A stretch of 63,944 bases of DNA from assembly GCF_002003465.1 (NCBI RefSeq), contig NZ_BDDQ01000033.1, forward strand, positions 1-63,944, written 5' to 3'. This document shows positions 18,307 through 27,378 of the stretch, one piece after another; the stretch's first letter is position 1; the number at the start of each line of letters is the position of its first letter. The notes beneath the pieces are model-generated. The model worked only from the letters and a program-made list of their open reading frames with translations, did no database searches and had not been told where the DNA came from. The stretch is from Caenibacillus caldisaponilyticus (GTDB taxonomy: Bacteria > Bacillota > Bacilli > Bacillales > Sporolactobacillaceae). Position numbers and translations under genes: made by a program.

Positions 18307-18577
18307 CGAACAACCGGCCTGACGGTTTCCGCTCATGCTCCATGACTTCGCCGCGCGTAAGGATTCTAAGATTTTATTCCAGCGCGTATTATTTTTAGAG
18401 GGACATTTTTGTTATAATTGATAATGTGGTTTTTGAACCGCTGCACCTGCACGGTCACCGGCGCCTCGGAGCAACGGGCGTCAGCCGGCAAAAGCGCGCA
18501 ACGAGGCGTTCCGGCTCGATCTGAAAAAACTTTGCCACCATATCCAATATATAAAAAAAGAAAAGTGGGTTGGAAAA

Positions 18578-19180
18578 TTGAAAGAGATTATCTTGCAATG
18601 GCTCGACGCGATCATGGGGCTCGGCTATTTCGGGATTGGGCTCGCCCTGATGATCGAGATCATTCCCAGCGAACTCGTCCTTTCTTACGGCGGGTTTATG
18701 GTCAGCCTCGGCCGCATTAATTTTTTGGGAGCGGTCATCGCCGGCACGATCGGCGCCACCGTCGCCCAGCTTTTCTTATACTGGATCGGCGCATACGGCG
18801 GCCGGCCGTTTTTGGAGAAATACGGAAAATATCTGCTCATACATAAAAAACATTTGGACGTATCGGAGCGCTGGTTTGAAAAATACGGGCCCGCTGTCGT
18901 CTTTTTTGCCCGGTTCGTCCCCGTCGTCCGCCAGGCGATTTCCATTCCCGCCGGAATCGCGAAAATGCCGCTTGCCAGCTTTCTTTTCTTTACGGTCTTG
19001 GCGACCGTCCCGTGGTGCCTCGTTTTCATTTATCTCGGCGAAAAGCTGGGGCAAAATTGGGACAAAATCAAAGAAGTCGCCGGGCCCTACGTCGACGTGG
19101 CCGGATTCGCCATCCTCTTGTTGTTCGGCGCCTTTATGGCCTTTAAATTTTGGAACCGCCGGCGCAAGTTCACGCCGTGA
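18578..19180 (+). CDS. DedA-family membrane protein
   Basis: A 200-residue DedA/SNARE-associated (VTT) protein. The family's reentrant and helical segments are evident: LMIEIIPSELVLSYGGFMVS, then GTIGATVAQLFLYWIGAYGG with the G-x3-G pattern, the FFARFVPVVRQAISIPAG motif with the essential arginines, and a C-terminal helix (about 168-190) followed by a basic tail. DedA proteins are linked to lipid flipping and membrane potential maintenance. The start is TTG 18578, with only a weak GGTTGG upstream, so it is less certain than most. It is followed 62 bases later by the M20 dipeptidase with its own ribosome binding site. Confidence 0.88.
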   Translation: MKEIILQWLDAIMGLGYFGIGLALMIEIIPSELVLSYGGFMVSLGRINFLGAVIAGTIGATVAQLFLYWIGAYGGRPFLEKYGKYLLIHKKHLDVSERWFEKYGPAVVFFARFVPVVRQAISIPAGIAKMPLASFLFFTVLATVPWCLVFIYLGEKLGQNWDKIKEVAGPYVDVAGFAILLLFGAFMAFKFWNRRRKFTP

Positions 19181-19242
19181 ACCCGCCGCTCATTTTTTTG
19201 GTAAAATGATGAAAGATCTTAATTTACATAAGGAGTGATAGA

Positions 19243-20613
19243 ATGTCCCAACGCGCGCTCGACTATTTGGAACAACACCGGGACGAAGCGCTGAAACAGC
19301 TCGGCGATTTTCTCAAAATTGAAAGCATCAGCTCCATTCCCGCCCACAAAGGCGATGTCCGCCGGGCGGCCGAATGGCTCGCCGAACGCTTGAAAGAAGC
19401 GGGCCTGGAAAACGTCAAAGTCATGGAAACGGCCGGCCACCCCGTCGTCTACGGGGACTGGCTGCATGCGGAAAACGCCCCAACCGTTCTCATTTATGGC
19501 CATTATGATGTCCAACCGGTCGACCCGCTCGACCTGTGGGAAACGCCGCCGTTTGAACCGACCATTCGCGACGGAAAAATCTATGCGCGCGGCGCCAGCG
19601 ATGATAAAGGCCAAGTGTTTATGCACGTCAAAGTGCTGGAAGCCGTTTTGAAAAGCGAAGGCGCCTTGCCGGTCAACGTCAAAGTGATCTTTGAAGGCGA
19701 AGAAGAAATCGGCAGCCCGAACCTTGATCCGTTTGTCGAAAGCCATCAAGATCTGCTGGCCGCCGACGTGCTGCTCGTATCGGACACGTCGCTCCTTGAA
19801 AAGGGAAAACCGGCGGTCGTCTACGGCTTGCGCGGGCTTTGCGGCATGCAAATCGACATTAAAGGCGCCAACACCGATCTGCATTCCGGCGGTTTTGGCG
19901 GCGCCGTGCAAAACGCGATCCACGCACTGGTGAGCCTCTTGGCGACGATGCACGACGAAGAAGGACGCGTCACCATTGAAGGCTTTTACGATAAAGTGCA
20001 ACCCTTGAGCGAAGAAGAACTGGCGACGTGCGCAGCGCTTTCCGACGACGAAAAGCTCAAAAAACAGCTCGGCGTCAACGAACTGTTCGGGGAACCGGGC
20101 TATCCGACGCTCGCCCGCATTTGGGGGCGTCCGACCCTTGAAATCAACGGCATTTGGGGCGGTTATCAAGGCGAAGGCGTCAAGACGGTCCTCCCCAATG
20201 AAGCGCACGCGAAAATCACTTGCCGTCTCGTTCCCGATCAAGACCCGCAAGAAATTTCCGAACTGATCCAGCGCCATATCGAAAAACATCTGCCGCCGGG
20301 CGTGACCGTGAACACGACCTTGTTCGATCAAGGCAAACCGTTCTTGACGGCTTACGATCATCCGGCCATTCAAGCGGCGGGACGGGCGTTGGAAACGGCT
20401 TACGGCGTGCCGACGACCTATACGCGCATGGGCGGATCGATCCCGATCGTCGAAACCTTCAACCGCGTGTTGAACTTGCCTGCCGTGTTGATGGGATTCG
20501 GCCTCGAGGACGAAAACATCCATGCGCCGAACGAACACTTCCATCTTGAAAACTTCGACAAGGGCATGGTCGCGCTCGTTCATTATCTGTATGAATTAAA
20601 AAACGCCTTATGA
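19243..20613 (+). CDS. M20-family metallodipeptidase
   Basis: A 456-residue zinc dipeptidase of the carnosinase-like M20 group; cytoplasmic, releasing amino acids from short peptides. The first metal block is IYGHYDVQPVDP, and a bridging Asp lies in YARGASDDKGQV. The catalytic and ligand Glu pair is in FEGEEEIGSPN, with later ligands in DTSLL and near the C-terminus in NEHFHLEN. The lid domain contains the HSGGFGGAVQNAIHAL dimer motif. The ribosome binding site AAGGAGTGATAGA precedes ATG 19243. It is probably cotranscribed with dedA and closed by a strong terminator. Substrate range is unknown. Confidence 0.9.
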   Translation: MSQRALDYLEQHRDEALKQLGDFLKIESISSIPAHKGDVRRAAEWLAERLKEAGLENVKVMETAGHPVVYGDWLHAENAPTVLIYGHYDVQPVDPLDLWETPPFEPTIRDGKIYARGASDDKGQVFMHVKVLEAVLKSEGALPVNVKVIFEGEEEIGSPNLDPFVESHQDLLAADVLLVSDTSLLEKGKPAVVYGLRGLCGMQIDIKGANTDLHSGGFGGAVQNAIHALVSLLATMHDEEGRVTIEGFYDKVQPLSEEELATCAALSDDEKLKKQLGVNELFGEPGYPTLARIWGRPTLEINGIWGGYQGEGVKTVLPNEAHAKITCRLVPDQDPQEISELIQRHIEKHLPPGVTVNTTLFDQGKPFLTAYDHPAIQAAGRALETAYGVPTTYTRMGGSIPIVETFNRVLNLPAVLMGFGLEDENIHAPNEHFHLENFDKGMVALVHYLYELKNAL

Positions 20614-20622
20614 CGCATAAAC

Positions 20623-20652
20623 GGCGGACCTTTCAAAAGGTCCGCCTTTTTT
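20623..20652 (+). terminator. Rho-independent terminator of the dipeptidase
   Basis: Stem GGCGGACCTTT/AAAGGTCCGCC followed by TTTTTT. Confidence 0.93.
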
Positions 20653-20679
20653 GTGCAGACGTGCTCAAGAGCAAGGATT

Positions 20680-20708
20680 TTGAATGAACGGCATCCGAGC
20701 GTTATGAT
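20680..20708 (+). promoter_or_regulatory. Sigma-A promoter of the MFS gene
   Basis: TTGAAT and TATGAT separated by 17 bases, 43 bases before the TTG start. Confidence 0.6.
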
Positions 20709-20751
20709 GAAAACGTCCATTATCTTAATTTTATAACAGAAGGTGACCCCA

Positions 20752-21942
20752 TTGGATTACATCGAAAGCGGCACGCGCGCGTTTCGCCACGCGAGTCTCG
20801 CCTTATTTGCCGGCGGGTTCGTCACTTTTTCAAATCTTTATACCGTCCAGCCGCTCATGCCGATCTTCACAAAGACTTATCACATATCCCCCGCGGTCGC
20901 GAGCCTGTCCCTTTCCGTTTCAACGGCGACGCTCGCCGTTTTTATGTTGTTTTCGGCCGTGTTGAGCGATGCGATCGGCCGCAAACGCATCATGTCGATC
21001 TCGATGTTTGCGGCCAGCCTCATCGCGATCGCCACGGCGTTTGCCCCATCCTTCCGCGCATTGATCGCCATGCGCCTGTTTCTCGGCGTCGCGTTGGCCG
21101 GGGTACCGGCGATCGCCATGGCCTACATCGGCGAAGAATTTCATAAACGCAGCCTCGGCCGCGCGATGGGGCTGTACATCAGCGGCAATTCGATCGGCGG
21201 TCTGTTCGGGCGGTTGGCGACGGGAGCGCTCACCGATTGGTTCAATTGGCGCATCGCCCTCATCGCTTTGGGGGCATTAAGTCTTTTATTTAGCCTTTAT
21301 TTTTATTACGCCTTGCCGAGGCCGAACCATTTCCGCCCGAAACCGACTTCTTTTAAAGACACGGGGCGCAAATTCATCGGCCATTTAAAACATCCGGGCC
21401 TCGTCGCCCTGTTCATCTGTGCGTTTTTGCTGATGGGTGGCTTTGTCACGATGTTCAATTACATAGGTTTTTTGCTGACGAACCCGCCATACCGCGTCAG
21501 CCAAACGCTCATCGGTTTGATCTTTCTCGTCTATTTGACGGGAACGTTCAGTTCGACTTGGATGGGGAAATCGGCCGACATCATCGGAGCGGCACCGGCC
21601 ATTAAGCGATCGCTCGCCATCATGTTCTCGGGAACCGTCATCACGCTGTTTTCGCCAGTGATCGTCAAAATCATCGGCCTGGCCGTTTTCACCTTCGGCT
21701 TTTTCGGCGCCCACGCCGTCGCGAGCGGCTGGGTCGGGGAGCGCGCGCGGGCGAACAAAGCCCAGGCTTCTTCCCTTTATCTCTTGTTCTATTATGCGGG
21801 CTCAAGCCTCGTCGGCGCCTTCGGCGGATTTTTCTGGAGCGGTTTCGGCTGGATCGGCGTCACCGCCCTCATCGCATCGTTGATCCTTTCGGCGTTCATC
21901 CTGACGTATGCGTCTCAACGCTTAGCGGAGCGGGAAGTTTGA
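20752..21942 (+). CDS. MFS transporter, YnfM/AraJ-like
   Basis: A 12-helix major facilitator of 396 residues. The motif VLSDAIGRKRIM (about residues 63-74) is the loop 2-3 signature, and RLFLGVALAGVPAIAMAYIGEE in helices 4-5 resembles the YnfM-type exporters of the drug or sugar efflux group. The C-terminal half contains LVYLTGTFSSTWMGKSADIIG, a degenerate second loop signature. TTG 20752 is preferred because GAAGGTG lies 6-7 bases upstream. Single gene with its own promoter; no linked regulator. Substrate unknown. Confidence 0.85.
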   Translation: MDYIESGTRAFRHASLALFAGGFVTFSNLYTVQPLMPIFTKTYHISPAVASLSLSVSTATLAVFMLFSAVLSDAIGRKRIMSISMFAASLIAIATAFAPSFRALIAMRLFLGVALAGVPAIAMAYIGEEFHKRSLGRAMGLYISGNSIGGLFGRLATGALTDWFNWRIALIALGALSLLFSLYFYYALPRPNHFRPKPTSFKDTGRKFIGHLKHPGLVALFICAFLLMGGFVTMFNYIGFLLTNPPYRVSQTLIGLIFLVYLTGTFSSTWMGKSADIIGAAPAIKRSLAIMFSGTVITLFSPVIVKIIGLAVFTFGFFGAHAVASGWVGERARANKAQASSLYLLFYYAGSSLVGAFGGFFWSGFGWIGVTALIASLILSAFILTYASQRLAEREV

Positions 21943-22173
21943 GCGCATGGAGCCTTCGAGACGGAATGGCCGCGTTTCAAAGCGAGCGCTCCGACGGCTC
22001 ATGATCGGAAGAAACAAATCGCGCGGTGACAAAACAAGCATGACGCCGATCTTTAAACCGAACAGCCGGGCCAAGCCGGCCGTAGCGCCAGCATTACCCC
22101 GCCTGCGCCATCAAAGGCGTTGCACAGACCCTGGGGAAGAAGGGCACTCCCCTGCCCTTCCGCAGGGCGGCCG

Positions 22174-22503
22174 TTAACGCTCAAAATACAGCGCGTAATG
22201 GTCGGCACATCCCGGATTAAAATGCGCCCCGCAATGCGGGCAGACGGACCGGCAGGCCAAATATTCATGAATCGATAATTCCGTTGCGCAATTCCCGCAA
22301 AGAATCGCCTTTTCCTCAAACTCTTCCTTTTTCCAGACTTCGATCGGATGGTCCGCCAGCGCCTCGTGGCATTGGTAGCAAGGGTAGTAAGTGTTGCAGC
22401 AACGAAACTTGATGGCGATGATATCCTTTTCCGTATGATAGTGGTGGCACCGGGTCTGATCATCGACATCGACGCCGCGAACGGTGATCCCGTTAATGTG
22501 CAT
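22174..22503 (-). CDS. CHY zinc-finger protein
   Basis: A 109-residue cytoplasmic zinc protein. The CHY-finger ligands appear in order: CHHYH (about residues 18-22), CCNTYYPCYQCHE (34-46), CGNC (65-68), and CPHCGAHFNPGCADHY near the C-terminus, giving enough Cys/His pairs for three zinc ions. Bacterial single-domain CHY proteins are poorly characterised. ATG 22503 has AAGGAGGAGG 5 bases upstream; a longer in-frame reading to 22716 lacks any ribosome binding site and is rejected. It stands alone between an MFS gene and aconitase. Confidence 0.9.
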   Translation of the reverse strand: MHINGITVRGVDVDDQTRCHHYHTEKDIIAIKFRCCNTYYPCYQCHEALADHPIEVWKKEEFEEKAILCGNCATELSIHEYLACRSVCPHCGAHFNPGCADHYALYFER

Positions 22504-22787
22504 AGCAACCTCCTCCTTCACGTCGCTCCACGTTGCACGCTTGAAACCTTCAATGAATCGAATGCCCGCCTCTCGCACCCAGGGTGCAGGATGGGGTGTC
22601 ATCCAAACGCCGGGCGGCGCAGTGAAAGCTCGGCCGCCATCCGGCCTGCTGCCGGCAGCCATCTCAACGGCTCCGAAGCCGATTTCCGAACTTACTATTA
22701 TGTAAAAATTAAACACTGGCCCATGAAACCATCCGCATGAACTCTAAAGCGGCGAGGCCATGGTTTCTGCGGCGCAAGTGGATAAGC

Positions 22788-22820
22788 AAACACCCGGCGA
22801 GTTTGTCCGCCGGGTGTTTC
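22788..22820 (-). terminator. Rho-independent terminator of aconitase
   Basis: Stem AACACCCGGCG/CGCCGGGTGTT (22789-22799 and 22808-22818), ten bases past the aconitase stop. The U-tract on the minus strand is weak. Confidence 0.75.
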
Positions 22821-22829
22821 ATTATCGGA

Positions 22830-25565
22830 TTACTGTTTGCTTTCTTGGAACTTGCGGCGCAAGACCATTTGCAGGATGCCGCCGTTCCGGTAATAGTCGA
22901 TTTCGACTTCGCTGTCGAAACGGGCGATGACTTCAAACGTTTTCACGTTGCCGTCTTCATCCGTCGCGGTGACTTTGACGAGCTGTTTCGGCTTAATGTC
23001 GTCAGCGATATCGATGTTGAACGTTTCCTTGCCGGTCAATCCGAGCGTGTCGGCATTTTCCCCTTCTTTAAATTGAAGCGGGAGCACGCCCATGCAGACG
23101 AGATTGGAGCGGTGGATGCGTTCGAAGCTTTCCGCGATGACGGCTTTGATGCCGAGCAAGTTCGTGCCTTTGGCCGCCCAGTCGCGGGAAGACCCCATGC
23201 CGTAATCGACGCCGGCGATGACGACGAGACCGGTGCCGTCCTCTTTATATTTCATCGCCGCATCGTAAATCGGCAGGATTTCGCCCGTCGGCCAGTACGG
23301 CGCATAACCGCCTTCGGTACCCGGTGCCAATTGGTTGCGGATCCGGATGTTGGCGAACGTGCCGCGCATCATCACTTCGTGGTTGCCGCGGCGGGAACCG
23401 TAGGAGTTGAAATCGCGCGGTTCGACACCGTGTTCAATGAGGTATTTACCCGCCGGGCTGTTTTTCGCAATCGCGCCGGCCGGCGAAATGTGGTCGGTCG
23501 TGACGGAATCGCCCAGCTTGGCGATGACACGCAAGCCTTTAAGCGGTTGGATCGGATCCGGTTCGGGCTTCAAGTTTTCGAAGAACGGCGGGTTTTGAAT
23601 GTAAGTCGAATGTTCATCCCATTCGTAAAGCTCGCCCGTGCTCGTTTCCAAGCTGTTCCAACGTTCGTTTTCATCAAAGACGCGCGCATATTCTTTCTTG
23701 AACATTTCCGGGCTGACGGACTGAGCCATGACTTCTTCGATCTCTTCGGACGTCGGCCAAATGTCTTTAAAGTAGACATCGTTGCCGTCTTTGTCTTTGC
23801 CGAAGGAATCGTTGAGCAAGTCGAAGTCGACCGTCCCCGCCAGCGCATAAGCGACGACCAGCGGCGGCGACGCCAAGTAGTTCGCGCGCACGAGCGGATG
23901 GATGCGCCCTTCGAAGTTGCGGTTACCGGACAGCACGGAAGCGACCGTCATGTCGTTTTTCGTGATCGCTTCTTCGACTTCCGGAAGGAGCGGACCGGAG
24001 TTCCCGATACACGTCGTGCAGCCGTAACCGACGAGGTTGAACCCGAGTTGTTCAAGATACGGGAGCAGGCCGGAATCTCTTAAATAGTCCGTCACGACTT
24101 TGGAACCCGGCGCCAAGCTCGTTTTGACGTAACGCGGGACTTTCAACCCTTTTTCCACGGCTTTTTTCGCAACGAGGCCCGCGCCGATCATCACGCTCGG
24201 GTTGGACGTGTTCGTACAGCTCGTGATCGCCGCGATGACGATGGCGCCGGTTTTCAATTCTTCTTCGGCTCCATCTTTGTAATGAACGGTCGACGTTTTA
24301 CGGATTTCGTCTTCGCCGAGGCCGAATCCATGCACGCCGGCTTCCCGGGTCAACGCCTCGCGGAATTCTTTTTTCATATCGGAAAGATAGATCAAGTCTT
24401 GCGGGCGTTTCGGGCCGGATAACGCCGGTTGCACGGTGCTCAGATCGAGTTCGAGCACTTTAGTAAAGCGGGGTTCCGGTTTGTCCGGCGTGTAGAACAA
24501 TCCGTTGGCTTTGCAATAGGTTTCAACGAGTTTGACGTGTTCTTCGCTGCGGCCCGTCAGGCGCAAATATCTGAGCGTTTCTTCGTCGACTGGGAAGAAG
24601 GTCGTCGTCGCCCCGTTTTCCGGCGACATGTTGGAAATCGTTGCGCGGTCGGCCAGCGACATTTTCGACATGCCCGGGCCGAAGAATTCGACGAATTTGC
24701 CGACGACTTTTTCTTCGCGGAGCATTTGCGTCACTCGGAGCGCCAAGTCGGTCGCCGTCGTTCCGCTCGGAAGCTCTCCGACCAGCCGGACGCCGATGAC
24801 TTCGGGAACCGGGAAATAAGACGGTTGGCCGAGCATGCCGGCTTCCGCTTCAATGCCGCCGACGCCCCAACCGAGCACGCCGAGGCCGTTGATCATCGTC
24901 GTATGGGAGTCCGTACCGACCAGCGTATCGGGATAAGCGATGTATTCGCCGTCTTCTTCGACGCCGTGGACGACGGACGCCAAATATTCGAGGTTGACTT
25001 GGTGAACGATACCCGTGGCCGGCGGAACGGCGCGGTAGTTTTCAAACGCGGACTGCGCCCATTTCAAAAATTTATAGCGCTCAATGTTGCGTTCGAATTC
25101 GCGTTCCATATTGTATTTCAACGCATCGTTGGTCGCGTAGCGGTCGACTTGGACCGAGTGGTCGACGACGAGGTCTACCGGTTTTTCCGGGTTGATTTTC
25201 CGAGGGTCGCCGCCCATGTCCGCCATCGCTTTGCGCAAGGACGCCAAGTCGACGATCGCCGGCACGCCGGTGAAGTCTTGAAGAATGATGCGAGACGGAT
25301 TAAACGGCACATCGACGTCCGGATCCAGCTCGTCCGTTCCCCATTTTGCAAGATTTTCAACGTGTTCCTTTTTAATCACTTTTCCGTCATATTGGCGCAA
25401 AACAGATTCGAGCAAGACCTTAATCGTATAAGGCAGCCGATCGATGTCACCAAACTTCTTCAGAGCGTCGAGCTTGTAATAGTGGTACGTCTTGCCGTTC
25501 ACTTCAAACGTATCGAGCGCGTTGTACACATCGTACTTCGCTCTTTCCTTTAAAGAAGTCGGCAT
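22830..25565 (-). CDS. citB: Aconitate hydratase A
   Basis: A 911-residue [4Fe-4S] aconitase of the AcnA/IRP type, catalysing citrate to isocitrate in the TCA cycle; in Bacilli the apo-protein also binds RNA. The N-terminal domains carry [17 protein letters not shown] and [25 protein letters not shown]. Cluster cysteines lie in [13 protein letters not shown] and [13 protein letters not shown]. The C-terminal swivel domain has [20 protein letters not shown] and [17 protein letters not shown] with the catalytic Ser/Arg. ATG 25565 has AAAGGAG 9 bases upstream. Single gene with a CcpC-type promoter. Confidence 0.97.
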   Translation of the reverse strand: MPTSLKERAKYDVYNALDTFEVNGKTYHYYKLDALKKFGDIDRLPYTIKVLLESVLRQYDGKVIKKEHVENLAKWGTDELDPDVDVPFNPSRIILQDFTGVPAIVDLASLRKAMADMGGDPRKINPEKPVDLVVDHSVQVDRYATNDALKYNMEREFERNIERYKFLKWAQSAFENYRAVPPATGIVHQVNLEYLASVVHGVEEDGEYIAYPDTLVGTDSHTTMINGLGVLGWGVGGIEAEAGMLGQPSYFPVPEVIGVRLVGELPSGTTATDLALRVTQMLREEKVVGKFVEFFGPGMSKMSLADRATISNMSPENGATTTFFPVDEETLRYLRLTGRSEEHVKLVETYCKANGLFYTPDKPEPRFTKVLELDLSTVQPALSGPKRPQDLIYLSDMKKEFREALTREAGVHGFGLGEDEIRKTSTVHYKDGAEEELKTGAIVIAAITSCTNTSNPSVMIGAGLVAKKAVEKGLKVPRYVKTSLAPGSKVVTDYLRDSGLLPYLEQLGFNLVGYGCTTCIGNSGPLLPEVEEAITKNDMTVASVLSGNRNFEGRIHPLVRANYLASPPLVVAYALAGTVDFDLLNDSFGKDKDGNDVYFKDIWPTSEEIEEVMAQSVSPEMFKKEYARVFDENERWNSLETSTGELYEWDEHSTYIQNPPFFENLKPEPDPIQPLKGLRVIAKLGDSVTTDHISPAGAIAKNSPAGKYLIEHGVEPRDFNSYGSRRGNHEVMMRGTFANIRIRNQLAPGTEGGYAPYWPTGEILPIYDAAMKYKEDGTGLVVIAGVDYGMGSSRDWAAKGTNLLGIKAVIAESFERIHRSNLVCMGVLPLQFKEGENADTLGLTGKETFNIDIADDIKPKQLVKVTATDEDGNVKTFEVIARFDSEVEIDYYRNGGILQMVLRRKFQESKQ

Positions 25566-25612
25566 CCATTGTCACTCCTTTGGTGCATCTCTGTGCATAG
25601 GGTTACATGTAC

Positions 25613-25641
25613 ATCATAATCCAAGCTTTGACATAAGTAAA
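25613..25641 (-). promoter_or_regulatory. Sigma-A promoter of citB
   Basis: The minus strand reads TTTACT, 17 bases, TATGAT. A TTAT half-site lies just downstream of the -35 box, near -30. Confidence 0.65.
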
Positions 25642-25664
25642 TGACGAAGCTTTTATTAAGTATT

Positions 25665-25679
25665 ATAAGTAATACTTAT
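25665..25679 (-). promoter_or_regulatory. CcpC-type operator of citB
   Basis: ATAAGTATTACTTAT on the minus strand is a perfect ATAA-N7-TTAT dyad. Its centre lies about 30 bases upstream of the -35 box, close to -66, matching the known position of the CcpC box at the B. subtilis citB promoter. It predicts citrate-responsive repression. Confidence 0.68.
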
Positions 25680-25804
25680 AACAAAAAATAGAATAGGCGG
25701 ACGGGAGAAGCGAAGCCCGGCCCTTCCCTAATTATTCATACAAAACGAGACGATTAAACATCTTTTTCAGCGGCACCAAGGAATGCGCGTAGATGCCGAC
25801 GCGA

Positions 25805-27199
25805 TTAAACAAGCGACTGAAAGGCTTCGACCACGAGTTCCACTTCTTCCGCCGTGATGGTCCGGCAGTCCAAAATCAATGCATCCCGTTCAATTCTCCC
25901 GATCACGGCAGGATCCGTTTTCCTTAACCGCCTGGCCAATTGTGTGGCGGACAGTTCAGCGTGACCGACCGCCACGCCCCAGCTGGACAATTCGACATCG
26001 GGCATCGTTCCGCCGCCGACGCGAGCGGTCGTCTCGACGGGACGAACATCGAGACCGTCAACCGCATTGAGCTGTTTAGCAAGCTTTTCCGCTCGCGGCC
26101 GGATCGTTTCGGCCGCAGCCGTAATGTCGCGCACGGTCGGAATCAGATCGGCCGTCGCTTTCGCGAACAAGTATTGCTGCAAGGTCGCCGTTAAGGCGGC
26201 GAGCGTCATTTTATCGACGCGCAGCGCACGGGCCAGCTGATGCTGGCGCAAGCGGTCGATCAGCGCTTTTCTTCCGAGGATAATGCCGGCTTGAGGGCCG
26301 CCGAACAATTTATCGCCGCTCGCGGAAACGATGTCGACCCCTTCTTTTAAAATATCAGTAATGACCGGCTCATCGCCAATGGCAGCCGCCTTAAAATCGT
26401 AAAACGCGCCGCTGCCAAGGTCTTCATAAAAGATAAGCCCGTGCTCCCCGCTGATCTCGGCAAGTTTCATGCGGGGAACGTCCGAAGTAAATCCGTGCAT
26501 GGAAAAATTGCTGCGATGGACCTTAAGAATCATCGCGGTGTCGGGGCCGATGGCCCGAAGGTAATCGGCTTCGTGGGTTTTGTTTGTTGTCCCGACTTCC
26601 ACCAGCTTTGCGCCGCTTTCTTCCATGATGGAAGACACGCGAAAGGAGCCGCCGATCTCGACGAGCTCCCCGCGGGAAACGATCACTTCTCGGCCGTAAC
26701 TTAAGGCTTTCAAAACAAGAAACACCGCGGCCGCATTGTTATTGACGACGAATGCGGCTTCGGCGCCCGTCAATAAGGTGAGCAGCTCTTCCACGCGCTT
26801 ATACCTCGAACCGCGCTCACCGGTTTCCAAATCGAATTCCAAATCGCTATAGTTTTCCGCAACGGCTTCCACCGCCTCCATGGCGTGCCGGCTGAGGCGG
26901 GCGCGCCCCAAATTGGTATGTAAGACCACCCCGGTGCCATTGATGACCGTCTTATACGGCGGGTTGAGCAAGCGGCGAACGCGGTCGTTGAATCGCTCCA
27001 TGATGTGCGTAAAGAGGCGATCCTCGGCCGCGTCCCATGCGTTTTCCCTTAAATCGCGCCGCGCTTCCGACACGATGCGTTTCGCGATTTCCGTCAAATA
27101 ACGTTCGTCGATCCCGTAGACCGACAGCCATCGTTGAAAATCGGGGCTGTCTTGTATTTTTTTTATGGATGGCAAGAGTCTCAACGGGTTGGTCGTCAT
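25805..27199 (-). CDS. selA: L-seryl-tRNA(Sec) selenium transferase
   Basis: A 464-residue PLP enzyme that converts Ser-tRNA(Sec) to selenocysteinyl-tRNA(Sec) using selenophosphate. The N-terminal domain has LRLLPSIKKIQDSPDFQRW, followed by NGTGVVLHTNLGRARL, GSRYKRVEELLTLLTGAEAAFVVNN (split here by about residue 150) and the PLP lysine in SASGDKLFGGPQAGIILG near residue 297. The C-terminus GRIERDALILDCRTI is also characteristic. It is divergent from selD with a 179-base shared regulatory region; the other sel genes lie elsewhere in the window. Full length for the family. Confidence 0.96.
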   Translation of the reverse strand: MTTNPLRLLPSIKKIQDSPDFQRWLSVYGIDERYLTEIAKRIVSEARRDLRENAWDAAEDRLFTHIMERFNDRVRRLLNPPYKTVINGTGVVLHTNLGRARLSRHAMEAVEAVAENYSDLEFDLETGERGSRYKRVEELLTLLTGAEAAFVVNNNAAAVFLVLKALSYGREVIVSRGELVEIGGSFRVSSIMEESGAKLVEVGTTNKTHEADYLRAIGPDTAMILKVHRSNFSMHGFTSDVPRMKLAEISGEHGLIFYEDLGSGAFYDFKAAAIGDEPVITDILKEGVDIVSASGDKLFGGPQAGIILGRKALIDRLRQHQLARALRVDKMTLAALTATLQQYLFAKATADLIPTVRDITAAAETIRPRAEKLAKQLNAVDGLDVRPVETTARVGGGTMPDVELSSWGVAVGHAELSATQLARRLRKTDPAVIGRIERDALILDCRTITAEEVELVVEAFQSLV

Positions 27200-27285
27200 G
27201 TTTTCACGCCTTTCGCTCTTCCGTCAAAGAGGGGGCATGGTGGCTTCCGGCAAGCCTTTCACCCCGGTGCGATCCGATCCTATTA

Positions 27286-27315
27286 TTGGATGATCGCCGT
27301 TTGGTCGTGTATTAT
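27286..27315 (+). promoter_or_regulatory. Sigma-A promoter of selD
   Basis: TTGGAT and TATTAT separated by 18 bases. It would give a leader of about 55-60 bases containing the alternative hairpin. Confidence 0.6.
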
Positions 27316-27328
27316 ATTTTAGAACAAA

Positions 27329-27370
27329 CCTCTTTTGTTCGCAAAAGAGGCTACAGCTGCGGAAAAGAGG
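27329..27370 (+). promoter_or_regulatory. selD leader with two exclusive foldings around the ribosome binding site
   Basis: CCTCTTTTG (27329-27337), TTCG and CAAAAGAGG (27342-27350) form a perfect 9-bp stem closed by a UUCG loop. The same left arm can instead pair 8 bases with AAAAGAGG at 27363-27370, which is the selD ribosome binding site. The two foldings exclude each other, so the leader could act as a translational switch. The effector and the direction of control are unknown. Confidence 0.45.
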
Positions 27371-27378
27371 TGACGGCC

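Noticed and set aside
19219-20583. A 454-codon open frame opposite the M20 dipeptidase
   Set aside because: Exact antisense of the dipeptidase with no family signal; typical of third-position GC bias.
22737-25553. Long open frames on the plus strand opposite aconitase
   Set aside because: They are antisense shadows of a GC-rich, strongly coding gene; composition is His/Arg/Phe/Asp-rich without domain logic and no ribosome binding site.
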